From NCBI RefSeq assembly GCF_023091745.1, contig NC_068928.1:14588001-14652000 (forward strand): 64,000 bases of DNA, given 5' to 3'. The first letter of the stretch is position 1; every line of letters begins with the position of its first letter. This stretch comes from Budorcas taxicolor (lineage: Eukaryota > Chordata > Mammalia > Artiodactyla > Bovidae). Shown in pieces: positions 47,701 to 52,837 of this stretch. The translations under genes and the position numbers were made by a program. Below the pieces are notes generated by a model, which saw nothing but the letters and a program-made list of their open reading frames with translations, was not told where the DNA came from and searched no databases.

Positions 47701-50040
47701 ATCCTTGTTTACCCTTAATTAACTCCAAATGACAGAACAAATGACAAATATGCTTGGGCTTTCTAGATAACTTTCTGGTGCTCCAGGCACTGTACCTGCC
47801 CTCCCATTTTCTTTTTCTTTGGAAAGCATTTTAATCTCACAGAAAATCTGTAAAACTCCCCAGTTTCTAATGTTATACCACATTTGCTTTATCATACTTC
47901 TTTATATATATATGTAAAACATTTTTCTGATTCATTCAACAAACTGTAGACATCACGTCTCTTTAGCCCTAATTATATCAGTGTGTAATTTCTAAGAACA
48001 AGGAATTATATTACATAACCATAATACAATGATGAAAATCAGGAAATTTAACACTAATACATTATCTAATCTATATAGACTTAGTGATCTTGATAATGTC
48101 CTCTATAGTAATTGTACCCCTATCCCCTTGGGGCAGAATCCTATTCAGGATCATGCGTTACATTTACTGTCATGTCTCAGTATCCTTTAATCTGAAACAG
48201 CTGGTCAGCCTTTGTCTTTCATTATAATGACATTTTTAAAAAGCACGGGACAGTCATTTTAAAGAACACTCTCAGTTGTCATGGGTATTTTCTCATAATT
48301 ACACTGAGGTTATGCATTTTGGCAGCTGTAATTCATAAATAATGGTATGTGCTTCTCAGTGCATCATATCATTTTTATCTTTAACAAAAATGACGTCATG
48401 CAAAACAACGCATGAGTGCAAGGATAAAAGTTTCCATGCACTGTTCTGTATCATCTCTTTTTTGTGGTTAAAATTTTTTTCAATCATATGTATTAATATA
48501 TGCACAGAAAAGATTAAGGATACACATCAAGTTCCCATCAGGAACAGGAATAGAGAGGAAGAGAACTTTATTTTTACTTTTAATTGCTATATTGCTTTAA
48601 TAATACCCCTTGTTATAAAATGTTTATTTCCAAGGAAAAAATAAAAGAATTTGGTGCAGCCACTATGAAAAACACTGTACGAGTTCCTTAAAAAACTAGA
48701 GTCACCATATGATGCAACAATTCCACTCCTGGGTATATATCCAGAGAAAATTCTAATTTGAAAAGATACATGCACCCCAATGGTCACAGTAGCACTATTT
48801 ACAACAGCCAAGACATGGCAGCAACCTAAGTGTCCATCGACAGATGAAAGGATAGAGAAGATGTGATTTATATACACTATGGAATGTCATTCAGCCATAA
48901 AAAGGAATGAAATACCGCCATTTGCAGAAACATGGATAGACCTAGAGATCAGCATACGAAGTGAAGTTAAATCACACAGAGAAAGACAAATATATGATAT
49001 ACATGGAATCTAAAAAAAGATATACATGGAATCTAAATATATGATATACATGGAATCTAAATATATGATATACATGGAATCTAAATATATGATATACATG
49101 GAATCTAAATATATGATATACATGGAATCTAAAAAAAGATATACATGGAATCTAAGTATATGATATACATGGAATCTAAATATATGATATACATGGAATC
49201 TAAATATATGATATACATGGAATCTAAAAAAAGATATACATGGAATCTAAATATATGATATACATGGAATCTAAAAATATGATATACATGGAATCTAAAT
49301 ATATGATATACATGGAATCTAAATATATGATATACATGGAATCTAAATATATGATATACATGGAATCTAAAAAAAGAAAGATACAAATGGACTTATTTAC
49401 AAAACAGAAAACAAACTTATGGTTAACAAAGCAGGGGGAAGAGTGGGAGGAGATAAATTAGGACCTTGGGATTATGAGATACACACTACTATATATTAAA
49501 CAGACAAATAACAAGGTTCCTCTGAGCAGCACAGGGAACTATATTCAATATCTTCAATATCTTCTAATAACCTATAATAGGAAAGAATCTGAACGAGAAT
49601 ACACACACACAAACACACATGACTGAATTACTCTTGCGGTACACCAGAAACAAACACAACATTGTAAACCAACTACACTTCAATTTTTTTAAAAAAAGAG
49701 AATAAATGTGCTTCTTCCTCTTTCACCCTCCTCAGACCTATCAATCTTCAGTGGATCCATCTTGGATCTCTTCCTTTCACTAAAACCTTCAAGTCAAAAT
49801 GATCTGCATTACAGTTATATCTTTCAAAACCTATACTCTAAAAATCTGTTCAATACACCTTTCTGTAGAAGCAGCAGATTCCCAATGAGATGGTCCAAGA
49901 CCTGCATCTCCGAAGAGATCAGGAGCTTTCCACCTGAAGCAATCCTACACCATCACTTTTGAAGAATCTTCAAAAAAGGCTTTTATCAAGTTCTCATACT
50001 TACCCTTTTTATTGGTTGTGAAGTACTTGGAGTCAGTCAT
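2554..50040 (-). CDS. AP2B1: AP-2 complex subunit beta (beta-2 adaptin), residues 1-663, 3' part beyond window
   Basis: Thirteen coding exons on the minus strand join in frame, every junction flanked by AG acceptor and GT donor, to give residues 1-663 of beta-2 adaptin (the family's usual length is about 937). The protein is one large chain of the AP-2 heterotetramer (alpha, beta-2, mu-2, sigma-2). AP-2 acts at the cytoplasmic face of the plasma membrane, selecting cargo and recruiting clathrin. Seen here: the N-terminal alpha-solenoid of armadillo/HEAT-like repeats (about residues 1-590), then the start of the flexible hinge with the clathrin box LLNLD at 631-635. The rest of the hinge and the appendage domain lie left of position 1. 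The ATG at 50040 has A at -3 and begins with MTDSKYF, the family N-terminus. AP1B1 is the close paralogue, but the sequence and the PEX12 neighbour fit AP2B1. No frameshifts or stops were seen. Coding exons: 50004-50040, 45155-45260, 40527-40662, 38615-38860, 26754-26944, 24513-24734, 23868-23988, 23647-23742, 16771-16886, 15461-15626, 14077-14175, 7187-7446, 2554-2746. Confidence 0.97.
3316..3765. repeat. Large imperfect inverted repeat (fold-back)
   Basis: The left arm (about 3316-3562) and right arm (about 3563-3765) are reverse complements over long blocks, for example GCAGGTGTGTGTATAGTGGA on the left and its complement near 3670-3695, and GACATGAAGATGAGCTAAGA on the left with its complement near 3635-3656. 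The centre is a perfect 16-bp palindrome at 3555-3570 around ACTAGT. The arms differ by several indels, so the structure is old. Confidence 0.85.
4268..4385 (-). mobile_element. L1 LINE 3'-end fragment
   Basis: Reads as the reverse complement of a cetartiodactyl L1 tail ('TTGCTTTACAATGTTATTTTAG...TTTCTGCTGTA...AATCAGCTGTATA'). 5'-truncated, no ORF. Confidence 0.6.
4652..4681. repeat. Short stem-loop next to minisatellite
   Basis: CAGAGTAACA (4652-4661) is the reverse complement of TGTTACTCTG (4672-4681), with a 10-base G-rich loop between them. Confidence 0.7.
4689..4855. repeat. Composite minisatellite, units ordered A-B-A-B-B-A
   Basis: Two alternating unit types share the 3' end AATGGGGC. 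Type A is 29 bases (containing AGAGTAAGATGACCAGG) at 4689-4717, 4745-4773 and, degraded, 4828-4855. Type B is 27 bases (containing CCTGGTCACCCTAAG) at 4718-4744, 4774-4800 and 4801-4827. A and B contain complementary pieces: GACCAGGAAT (4703-4712) pairs with ATTCCTGGTC (4719-4728). Confidence 0.85.
4850..4964 (+). mobile_element. MIR SINE fragment
   Basis: Contains the MIR core pattern 'CTTGGGCAAGTGACCACCTCTCTGAG' with the following 'CCTCACCAATAAAAT'-type stretch (given here as separate short pieces). Interrupted on its right by a Bov-tA insertion. Confidence 0.55.
4965..5239 (-). mobile_element. Bov-tA SINE with duplicated tRNA-like module
   Basis: A reverse-oriented tRNA-Glu-derived ruminant SINE with two tandem copies of its promoter end (each ending GAGC(C/T)ACCAGGGAA). 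Flanked by the direct repeat CAAATGAA (4957-4964 and 5240-5247), a probable target-site duplication. Confidence 0.8.
5297..6720 (+). mobile_element. 5'-truncated BovB (RTE) LINE with decayed reverse transcriptase
   Basis: 1.4 kb of BovB. It reads in pieces through QIWKTQLWPQDWKR and CSNYGTIALILHASKVMLKI, then the polymerase box YADD at 5952-5963, and ends with the ART2-type 3' end at GCGACTGAACAAC. Frameshifts and stops break the frame repeatedly (the YADD is out of frame with the ORF just upstream), so it is inactive. RTE elements copy by target-primed reverse transcription. Confidence 0.85.
6721..6880 (-). mobile_element. Tigger (TcMar) DNA transposon fragment
   Basis: Resembles the mammalian Tigger end with 'CTTTATTGCAGTGTTCTGGA' and 'TATGGTATGCCTACG'. 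The BovB tail abuts its left side, so the LINE probably inserted into it. Confidence 0.55.
7187..7446 (-). CDS. AP2B1: AP2B1 exon 13 (residues 513-599, trunk-hinge junction)
   Basis: This 260-base exon encodes DSDNPDLRDRGYIYWRLLST through the proline- and histidine-rich end GIHRKHLPIHHG. It closes the alpha-solenoid trunk and opens the hinge. The acceptor is TTCATTAG and the donor GTAAGC. Phase 0 in, phase 2 out. Confidence 0.97.
10030..10175 (-). mobile_element. MER5A-like remnant with internal duplication
   Basis: Matches MER5A in reverse ('TTCAACAAGAAGCACAGGTG', 'ATTTTGATGATGGTGG'). A segment containing CTCATTATGTCAGAAG occurs twice, at about 10051 and 10086, as an imperfect tandem duplication. 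Confidence 0.5.
10450..10606 (+). mobile_element. Bov-tA SINE (5' end degraded)
   Basis: Contains GTGGTAAAGAATCCACCTGC, a B-box-like GGGTTTGATTCC and CCCGCTCCAGTATTCTT, the usual Bov-tA body. Confidence 0.75.
13600..13873 (-). mobile_element. BOV-A2 dimeric SINE with 11-bp target-site duplication
   Basis: Two Bov-A monomers in reverse orientation. It is flanked by identical TCTAATTCAGC at 13589-13599 and 13874-13884. It lies about 200 bases downstream of the AP2B1 exon 12 donor. The intact duplication suggests a fairly recent insertion. Confidence 0.9.
13987..14040. repeat. Perfect 27-bp tandem duplication
   Basis: The unit TTTACACTTTCCAAGAATTT (plus 7 bases) is repeated exactly at 13987-14013 and 14014-14040, starting 36 bases past the exon 12 splice donor. 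Confidence 0.95.
14077..14175 (-). CDS. AP2B1: AP2B1 exon 12 (residues 480-512)
   Basis: This 99-base, phase-0 exon of 33 codons runs from VQLTLLTAIVKLFLKKPSET to VLSLATQ. The donor is GTAAGA. A 27-bp tandem duplication starts 36 bases past the donor, and a BOV-A2 SINE lies about 200 bases past it. Confidence 0.97.
14963..15212 (+). mobile_element. MER5A DNA transposon with duplicated left end
   Basis: The left terminus (CAGTAGTTGTCAAAGCATGG) is present twice, at about 14966 and 15012. The right end GTTTGAGAACCACTAG closes the element near 15212. The interior ACTGAGTCAGAAACTCTAG is typical of the family. Confidence 0.75.
15290..15375. repeat. TA/CA-rich microsatellite
   Basis: An interrupted run of ACATATA, CACACA and TATATA motifs, about 85 bases from the exon 11 donor. 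Confidence 0.85.
15461..15626 (-). CDS. AP2B1: AP2B1 exon 11 (residues 424-479)
   Basis: This 166-base exon follows TTACATCAG and encodes YESIIATLCENLDSLDEPDA through GFHDESTQ, ending on a codon boundary before a perfect GTAAGT donor. It belongs to the C-terminal part of the trunk. Confidence 0.97.
15627..16770. other. AP2B1 intron 10
   Basis: Contains a short (TA)n run near 15810-15828 and a minus-strand L1 tail (16008-16130). Nothing else recognised. Confidence 0.65.
16008..16130 (-). mobile_element. L1 LINE 3'-end fragment
   Basis: A reverse L1 tail: TTACAGTGTTGTGATTTCTG, then GCGAATCAGTCTTAAATTAT and CATATATCTCCTCC. Confidence 0.6.
16771..16886 (-). CDS. AP2B1: AP2B1 exon 10 (residues 386-424)
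   Basis: This 116-base exon follows CATTGTAG and encodes QSAERCVSTLLDLIQTKVNY through FRKYPNK. The donor is GTATGT. The last two bases belong to Lys424. Confidence 0.97.
17034..17068 (+). repeat. 13-bp direct repeats flanking an A-run
   Basis: AGACACAGGGTTA at 17034-17046 and again at 17056-17068, with nothing but nine A residues between. Confidence 0.9.
17994..18032 (+). repeat. 15-bp direct repeats flanking an A-run
   Basis: AAGAATTAGTGTTAG at 17994-18008 and 18018-18032, separated by G and eight A residues. Confidence 0.9.
18780..18935 (+). mobile_element. CHR-2 SINE
   Basis: A cetartiodactyl tRNA-derived SINE: CCTGGTGGTCCAGTAGTTGA, GGTTCAATCCCTGG (B box), GGGGAACTAAGATCCCACAT, then the CCACAACTA repeats and an A-rich tail. 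Confidence 0.85.
19215..19450 (+). mobile_element. BovB-type LINE ORF2 fragment upstream of the RT domain
   Basis: A charged open frame reads CIKLRKEVKQKARERYMQLK and then, with frameshifts, RDLFK-like sequence. This is the segment that normally lies N-terminal to the reverse transcriptase in this LINE family. Plus strand, no RT core present. Confidence 0.6.
19600..19762 (+). mobile_element. CHR-2 SINE 3' part
   Basis: CCCTAGAGCTTGTACTCCAC, CACTGCAAGGAGAAGCCC, CTCGCTGCAACTAGAGGAAG and AACAAAGACCCACTGCAGCC are the typical 3' body of CHR-type SINEs. Confidence 0.7.
19780..20547 (-). mobile_element. BovB LINE 3' end
   Basis: Reading leftward it encodes the C-terminal part of BovB ORF2, broken by frameshifts: LMAESEALKSLLKVKEESEK, SREITLPTKVHLVKSM, ELWYWRRLLRVPWTARRSNQ and EYSLEGLMLKLKLQYFGHLM. 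It is truncated just after the YADD box. CTTAGCGACTT (19770-19780) and CTTAGTGACTT (20555-20565) may be a target-site duplication with one mismatch. Confidence 0.85.
20670..20735 (+). mobile_element. Short L1 tail
   Basis: Resembles the L1 3' end: TTTGTCAATCATACTTCAAT followed by AAAAC. Too short to classify further. Confidence 0.4.
22527..22733 (-). mobile_element. Bov-tA SINE
   Basis: Reverse-oriented ruminant SINE: AGTCACTTCAGTCATGTCTG, GGGATTCTCAAGGCAAGAAT, and a reversed B box in GGGATCGAACCTGC. Confidence 0.85.
23647..23742 (-). CDS. AP2B1: AP2B1 exon 9 (residues 354-385)
   Basis: This 96-base exon is phase 0 on both sides, from VLAELKEYATEVDVDFVRKA to GRCAIKVE. The acceptor is TTTTTAACAG and the donor GTGAGT. 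Its 32 codons would drop out in frame if skipped. Confidence 0.97.
23743..23867. other. AP2B1 intron 8 (125 bases)
   Basis: A very short intron in a gene whose other introns are 0.5-11.7 kb. Donor GTCAGA, acceptor TTTTTAACAG. Confidence 0.9.
23868..23988 (-). CDS. AP2B1: AP2B1 exon 8 (residues 313-353)
   Basis: This 121-base exon follows ACATCACAG and encodes RPEILKQEIKVFFVKYND through ASQANIAQ. The donor is GTCAGA. It is separated from exon 9 by only 125 bases. Confidence 0.97.
23989..24512. other. AP2B1 intron 7
   Basis: Contains a MIR-like piece near 24355-24480 (CTGACCCTGGGCAAGTTGCT). Otherwise nothing recognised. Confidence 0.6.
24513..24734 (-). CDS. AP2B1: AP2B1 exon 7 (residues 239-313)
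   Basis: This 222-base exon encodes SICERVTPRLSHANSAVV through NLIVQKR and forms the middle of the trunk. The donor is AAAAG/GTTGGG, a non-optimal 5' splice site (T at +3, G at +4 to +6). Phase 2 in and out. Confidence 0.97.
24735..26753. other. AP2B1 intron 6
   Basis: Holds an imperfect tandem duplication (about 25253-25329) and an L2 LINE 3' end (25540-25850). The other parts show nothing recognisable. Confidence 0.65.
25540..25850 (+). mobile_element. L2 LINE 3' end
   Basis: An ancient mammalian L2 tail: CACCTTCTCAAGGAGGCCTT, then TCCCGAACCACCC, and the end GAACAATGCCTGGCACACAG followed by GCTCAA and A-rich sequence. Confidence 0.75.
26754..26944 (-). CDS. AP2B1: AP2B1 exon 6 (residues 176-239)
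   Basis: This 191-base exon follows TTTTCCCAG and encodes VVANAVAALSEISESHP through NYNPKDDREAQ. The donor is GTCAGT, a weaker but acceptable 5' site. The last two bases begin Ser239. Confidence 0.97.
27283..27407 (+). mobile_element. CHR-2 SINE
   Basis: GGGACTTCCCTGGCAGTCCA, CATGGGTTTAATCCCTG, GGGGAACTAAGATTCTGCAT and an A-run at the end. Confidence 0.85.
27493..27900 (-). mobile_element. BovB LINE 3' end
   Basis: A reversed BovB tail from TCAGTTCAGTTCAGACC to CTTTATAGTCCAACTC. Encodes remnants of the C-terminal ORF2 in reverse. Confidence 0.85.
27930..28090 (+). mobile_element. MIR SINE fragment
   Basis: Core-like sequence: TTGGGAAATCACATAAACTC, CCATTTCCTCAACTAAAAAC, then GATGACATGTAAGTGCTTTC. 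Confidence 0.5.
28105..28212 (-). mobile_element. CHR-2 SINE
   Basis: Reverse orientation: GCCTGGGACTGAACCCATG and TGGACCACCAGGGAAGTCCC. Confidence 0.85.
29229..29425 (+). mobile_element. BovB LINE 3' end
   Basis: A forward BovB tail: CTCTGATGCTGGGAAAAGAT, GGAGAAGGGGATGACAGGAT and the terminal GAGCGACTGAACTGAAC. Confidence 0.85.
30100..30355 (-). mobile_element. MIR SINE
   Basis: Reverse MIR: TTATTGAACACTTACTATGC, CAGATAAGGAAACAGG, AGTGACTTGCTTAATCAACA. Confidence 0.6.
31990..32220 (-). mobile_element. MIR SINE
   Basis: Reverse MIR: CTCCATTTTGTAGATGAGGC, ACTGAGATGTTCAGGAAG, then CCAAGTCTGAATGATTCCAG. Confidence 0.6.
32465..32560 (-). mobile_element. MIR SINE fragment
   Basis: TTCTAAGCACTTTACATGTT and CAATTAATTCTCACAAGTCT match the reversed MIR 3' part. 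It abuts the LTR at 32560. Confidence 0.5.
32560..32892 (+). mobile_element. Solitary MLT1-type (ERVL-MaLR) LTR
   Basis: Follows the MLT1 pattern: CTCATGTGACTGTGTTTGGG, GTCTTTAGAGAGGAAATTAA, AATCCAATATAACTGGCGTC, ending CAGAACCGGGAGAAAATAAA. An old solo LTR. No retroviral coding sequence is present. Confidence 0.65.
33885..34362 (+). mobile_element. L1 LINE 3' end (ruminant L1)
   Basis: An L1 tail: GAAATCTAGAAAAATGGTAC, GCAAAACAGCGACCGGAAAG, ACACAACATTGTAAAGCAAT followed by CCTCCAATTAAAAATAAATA. Confidence 0.7.
34377..34600 (-). mobile_element. MIR SINE
   Basis: Reverse MIR: CTGTTTATTAAGCATTTACT, CCAGATGAGGACACTGAAG, CTCAAGGCCACGCTTCTAGT. Confidence 0.6.
34630..34845 (+). mobile_element. 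MER20 hAT-Charlie DNA transposon
   Basis: GCACCACTGACGTTTGGGGA, GCACTGCAGGATGTTTAATG and the terminus CAGTTGAGAACCACTGTC match the MER20 pattern. Confidence 0.7.
35691..35862 (+). mobile_element. CHR-type SINE, rearranged
   Basis: AATTCCTGGAGGTCTAGTGG, then two copies of the CCTGGTTAGGGAACTAAG / CCTGGTCAGGGAACTAAG segment. Confidence 0.6.
36376..36712 (+). mobile_element. BovB LINE 3' end
   Basis: An open frame reads WTTRRSNQSILKEISPGYS through RWLDGITNSIDMGLGEL and EAWCAAVHGVAKSRTQ, the conserved BovB ORF2 C-terminus. It ends in GAGCAACTGAACTGAACTGA. Confidence 0.9.
36848..37102 (-). mobile_element. CHR-2 SINE
   Basis: Reverse orientation: CTGCGCATGAGGGCTGCGAG, GGCTTAGCTGCTCCGCGGC, ATATCGAACCCCTGCATTGC, GCTGGACCATCCGAGAAGCC. 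Confidence 0.8.
37466..37786 (+). mobile_element. BovB LINE 3' end
   Basis: From GGAGATCCAACCAGTCCACT to GACTGAGAGACTGAACTCAA. The frame reads EGLMLKVKLQYFGQS and WLDGIIESMDVSLSKLRELV. A short internal duplication (TTTGGCCAAAGTATTGGCC) is present. Confidence 0.85.
37854..37890 (-). repeat. 13-bp direct repeats flanking a T-run
   Basis: TGAATGCCTTCTT at 37854-37866 and 37878-37890 with eleven T residues between, seen as a minus-strand A-run. Confidence 0.9.
38615..38860 (-). CDS. AP2B1: AP2B1 exon 5 (residues 94-175)
   Basis: This 246-base exon is phase 0 on both sides (82 codons). It runs from DCEDPNPLIRALAVRTMGC to DLIADSNPM and covers trunk repeats, including the alternating helix pairs typical of armadillo folds. 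The acceptor is TGTAG and the donor GTAATG. Confidence 0.97.
38861..40526. other. AP2B1 intron 4
   Basis: Mostly unclassified AT-rich sequence. An old L1-like 3' end is likely near 39930-40085. Nothing else recognised. Confidence 0.6.
39930..40085 (+). mobile_element. Ancient L1 3'-UTR fragment
   Basis: CTTGCTATACTATTTCCTCT and GTATGCTTGAAAATTTCCAT followed by an A-rich run resemble old mammalian L1 tails. Confidence 0.4.
40527..40662 (-). CDS. AP2B1: AP2B1 exon 4 (residues 48-93)
   Basis: This 136-base exon lies between a CTCCTCAG acceptor and a GTAACT donor. It encodes SSLFPDVVNCMQTDN through AVNSFVK, the first solenoid repeats of the trunk. It ends exactly on a codon boundary after Lys93. 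Confidence 0.97.
40850..41140. mobile_element. Ancient L1ME-like 3'-UTR fragment
   Basis: TTAATGAACCTGATGCAACC, ATCACCCAACTGTAAATATT, CTGATCTTGTTTCATATACA and AACAAATCCTAGACATACAT fit old L1 3' UTR sequence. Subfamily uncertain. Confidence 0.45.
41200..41965 (+). repeat. Diverged intronic duplicate, copy 2
   Basis: Partner of 36130-37275. It carries the same blocks (TTTGTTCAAAATTT, CAGAAAACAAAACAGTCCT, GGCAGTGACCAGTAATGGGT, ACCACTAGCTGTATGA, TTTCTTATCAGCAGCGTTTG) but is interrupted by a Bov-tA instead of a BovB and a CHR-2. Part of the shared sequence is MIR-like. Confidence 0.85.
41296..41512 (-). mobile_element. Bov-tA SINE
   Basis: Reverse ruminant SINE ending AGATGAGCCACGAGGGAAGC. Flanked by the near-duplicate ATGTGTGTATGCA / ATGTGTATGCA. 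Confidence 0.85.
42094..42132 (+). pseudogene. tRNA-Lys(CTT)-like 3' half
   Basis: CAATCTCAGGGTCATGG, then GTTCAAGCCCCATG and TTGGGTG follow the anticodon 3' strand, T arm and acceptor end of mammalian tRNA-Lys(CTT). The T stem CATGG/CCATG is intact. The 5' half is missing, so it cannot make a tRNA. Confidence 0.7.
42139..42350 (+). mobile_element. Bov-tA SINE
   Basis: GGGCTTCCCTGGTGACTCAG, GATCCCTGGGTCGGGAAGAT, then TGGACAGAGAGCTACAGTCC and CAACTGAGTGACTAACACTT. Confidence 0.9.
42518..43018 (-). mobile_element. BovB LINE 3' end with 12-bp target-site duplication
   Basis: A reversed BovB tail, flanked by CTTTGACACATT at 42506-42517 and 43019-43030. The reverse frame reads ELWCWGRLSRVPWTARRSNQ. 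Confidence 0.9.
43285..44036 (-). mobile_element. BovB LINE 3' end
   Basis: A longer reversed BovB tail. The reverse frame contains ENEELKSLLMKVKEKREKVG, SRDITLPTKVHLVKAM and further down RWLDGITNLLVMSLSKL. Truncated 5' of the RT core. Confidence 0.9.
45155..45260 (-). CDS. AP2B1: AP2B1 exon 3 (residues 13-48)
   Basis: This 106-base exon starts after a CTAG acceptor and ends before GTAAGG. It encodes GEIFELKAELNNEKKEKRKE and onward to GKDV. The lysine-rich N-terminal helix of the trunk lies close to the membrane and is linked to phosphoinositide binding in the family. Phase 1 in, phase 2 out. Confidence 0.96.
46797..46990 (+). mobile_element. Bov-tA SINE
   Basis: GGGCTCCCCTTGTGGCTCAG through GACTAAGCGACTTTCACTTT. 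Near-duplicate flanks ATACACAACATCT and ATACAACATCT. Confidence 0.9.
47500..47697 (-). mobile_element. Bov-tA SINE
   Basis: Reverse SINE from GTGAAGTCGCTCAGTCGTGT to CTCAGCCACCAGG. Confidence 0.9.
47860..48440. mobile_element. Ancient L1ME-like 3'-UTR fragment
   Basis: CTCAGTATCCTTTAATCTGA, GGTTATGCATTTTGGCAGCT and CTCAGTGCATCATATCATTT resemble the 3' UTR of old mammalian L1 subfamilies. Exact subfamily uncertain. Confidence 0.5.
48640..49700 (+). mobile_element. L1 LINE 3' end enclosing a minisatellite
   Basis: The L1 end reads CCACTCCTGGGTATATATCC, TGCAGAAACATGGATAGACC, GAAAGACAAATATATGATAT. After the minisatellite it continues AAATGGACTTATTTACAAAA and ACAACATTGTAAACCAACTA. 5'-truncated. 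Confidence 0.85.
48996..49376 (+). repeat. 24-bp minisatellite, 16 copies
   Basis: The unit GATATACATGGAATCTAAAT plus ATAT is repeated 16 times. Copies 1, 6 and 10 are a 23-base variant with an A-run instead of ATATAT. Copies 7 and 12 carry single changes. The unit arose from the L1 3' UTR itself. Confidence 0.97.
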
Positions 50041-50063
50041 GGTTTTGGATCTTTAATGTGCAC
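50004..50063 (-). CDS. AP2B1: AP2B1 exon 2 (start codon exon, residues 1-12)
   Basis: After a pyrimidine-rich acceptor ending CTAG, 23 bases of 5' UTR precede the ATG at 50040. The exon encodes MTDSKYFTTNKK plus the first base of Gly13 and ends at a GTAAGT donor (phase 1). A in the -3 position supports this ATG. The coding part is 50004-50040. Confidence 0.95.
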
Positions 50064-51679
50064 CTAGAGCATGAGAAAAGAATACCCTTATCTGAGTTAT
50101 TTGGGTCCAACAAGGGATTCAACTAATTTTAAGAACATTTATATATGAGAATATCTAAATTCCACAATGAGTCTCTTCATCCTTACCATCATGGGTGATC
50201 CAAAGGGATGCAAGGATAGTTAAGAATGAAACTTCTGTGTCAAAAAGTTAATTGGAGCAAACTCCAAAGGCTTAATGGAAGACAGTGAAAATCTGAACCT
50301 ATCATGGCTTTATGATTTTATCCACAATTATCTCCTCAGAGCCTCTTAGACCTAATGCTAGATCTTTCTGTAAATGCATCTCAATTAGCCACTCCAATAT
50401 TTAAGACAAAGTTTGTGTTGAAAGATCTCCCTATTACTTTCTATTAAGGCAAATCTGACTTACTCCCAGAGTCTCTTAGAAGCATAGAAAAACTGACAGA
50501 GAAAATAATTGTATCAATCTATTCACCATCACATGTACCAATAAAAGGAATCTCTTTCAGAAAAAAAGAAAAAGGAAAGTCTAAATTAGTAGGACAATAT
50601 TCTTTCATGACAAACATCTAGAGAGGCCTTAAAAATTGTTTTTCATATTTCCAACAACCTACAATTACCCCCAAAAGAAATGATTAGTTTACACTTAAAA
50701 ACAATGCAAAGAACTGAGATATCTGTTTAGTCACATTGAGTACAAAAAAGAATCAGAACTGATACTAAAAAGAACATGGGTGCCAGCTTGAACTTTACCT
50801 TTTCCCTTCCAATTTCCAGAACAACTTCAGCTTACATAAGACTCCACTGGTAAAACAAAACCAGCATGGACTAATCACATTTCTCCCCAAATTATGAAAC
50901 AGTGTTCTCTGATTTGAGAAATTCTAAAGACTTTGTCCAATGTACTTGACATCTTCAAATACGTTAAATTTTTCTTTTAATAATATTCCTTCTGCACTTA
51001 AAAAAGGTATCTTCTTTCTTACCACCATTATCACTATTACTTATCACCAAATTTACGACAGATGCCTCAGTACCTGCTCATTACTTTCAGGTCAAAACAA
51101 CATCAGTGATAATACATTTGGCAAATTTGAGTGACCACACCTTTGCAAACAATGGTACTTATGAATATGAGAAAAAAGACCTAAGCACTAAACAAGTCAA
51201 TGTAATTAAGGAAAAAAGAGCCACAAAATCATGAAGTAGTGACAAGAGCTTGGCTCAACTTTGTTCTCTAAAATGTACTACTTGGGTAATTTAAGAGAAA
51301 TTAGACTCATTTGCTATCTTTCCAAGCAGCTACTTAATATTTATAATCCTGATCCTTATATACAATAGTGCTTTAGGTTATACCAGAATTTCACTGAATT
51401 TACTGTTAAAAGTGAGCTAGAACTCACATAAATCATTATAGAAAACAAAAATTTCTGTTTTCAGCATATTTGTTACAATTTAAAATGACTGTAACAAAGA
51501 CTTGCCTTATGTAATATTTTCATAATGCCTTTCTAGCAAAAATTCAAAGAATGTTATAATCATTTAATCCGTTCACAATGTAAACTAAATGTGAAGTGGG
51601 CAAACTGAAGAAAGGAGTCTCTCACATAGAAGACTCGGAATAGATCTGAAGTTATTATCTAAGGACTTACACATGGCAT

Positions 51680-51880
51680 TGCACTGTGTGCTCTGTTTGA
51701 CTCTGAAATCCCATGGACTGTAGCCCTTCAGGCTCCTTTGTTCACGGGATTTTCCCTGCAATATTGGAGCAGGCTGCTATTTCCTCCTCAGGGGATCTTG
51801 CTCACACAGGGACCGAACCTGTGTCTCCTGCACTGGCAGGTAGATTCTTTACCACACTCAGCCACCTGGAAAGCCCAAGA
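51680..51880 (-). mobile_element. Bov-tA SINE
   Basis: A diverged reverse copy with internal deletions: CCCATGGACTGTAGCCCTTC, GGGATCTTGCTCACACAGGG, GCCACCTGGAAAGCCC. Confidence 0.8.
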
Positions 51881-52837
51881 ACTTACATACACAAAGAGGA
51901 AAACCAGTATACAGAAATGATTGCTAAAGCCTGACAGGAGGGCCATAGCTCAAGGCCATTATGGTCTCTCCAGGATGTGATTATGCCACTCTAAATCCTA
52001 TGGGGTTATCAAAGCTTAAAACTTCCTCAAGATTTAAAAACAAAAGCTGCTTGGAATTTTTCATTGTTTCTTTGAAAAAGGGCCCCCAAATTGTTTTGTT
52101 TCTTAAAGCTCTGACACATTCACGCCTATTAAATTTCTAACAGAAATTTTCAGCACAATCTACTACACACTAAATTAACCTAGTCTTAAGTCCTACCTTT
52201 AATAGTGACTCACACAATTTCATTACCTCCCCTAACAATCTTTATCACTGAGGAAGAGATTTCTGTCCTATCCATTGTGAGCACCAAGTGTTCTTAACTA
52301 GGGAATAATGTACTCAACCACAAAACTTCAGCGAAGAGGAGAAAGTCAAGTACATAATCTTACATACTAAATTAAAATTCCTGCTTTTAAAGAGAAGGGA
52401 GAAACTTACCACTCTCTTCCTTCACTCTGTCCTACACAAGAGTGATGTAATATCCCTTACAGCTACCAGCAGAGAAACATTTTATCATGTTAGCTCCTGC
52501 TAACAAAGAAACTCCAAAAAAATAAAATTAAAACTAAAAAAAAAAAAAAGAGGCGGACTTGTACAATACTGTAAATGTACTAAATGGCACCAAACTGTTC
52601 ACGCAAAAATGGTTAATTTCCTGTGAACTGCATCTCAAAAGATGCATATGCATCTATTTTTAAATGAGACAATCAGATGCCAGAGAGGAACACAATTTCT
52701 CTAAAACACAGGACGGTGAAAACTGCTGTCTGTTTTAGAAGCACCACCCGCCCCCCGCCAAAAACGCAGCCAAGATAAAGACAGAGCTCAAAGAATAAAT
52801 AAAGTATTTGCTGAAAAGCCTCAAAAATCTAGCCTGG

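Larger units (their letters stand above)
45261..50003. other. AP2B1 intron 2
   Basis: Holds a MIR piece near 45530-45600, two Bov-tA SINEs (46797-46990, 47500-47697), an old L1 fragment (47860-48440), and an L1 3' end with an internal minisatellite (48640-49700). In 45600-46790 nothing was recognised. Confidence 0.7.

Noticed and set aside
49129..49461. Repetitive 'peptide' frames (MESKYMIY-type) on both strands
   Set aside because: They are translations of the 24-bp minisatellite, whose length is a multiple of three, not genes.
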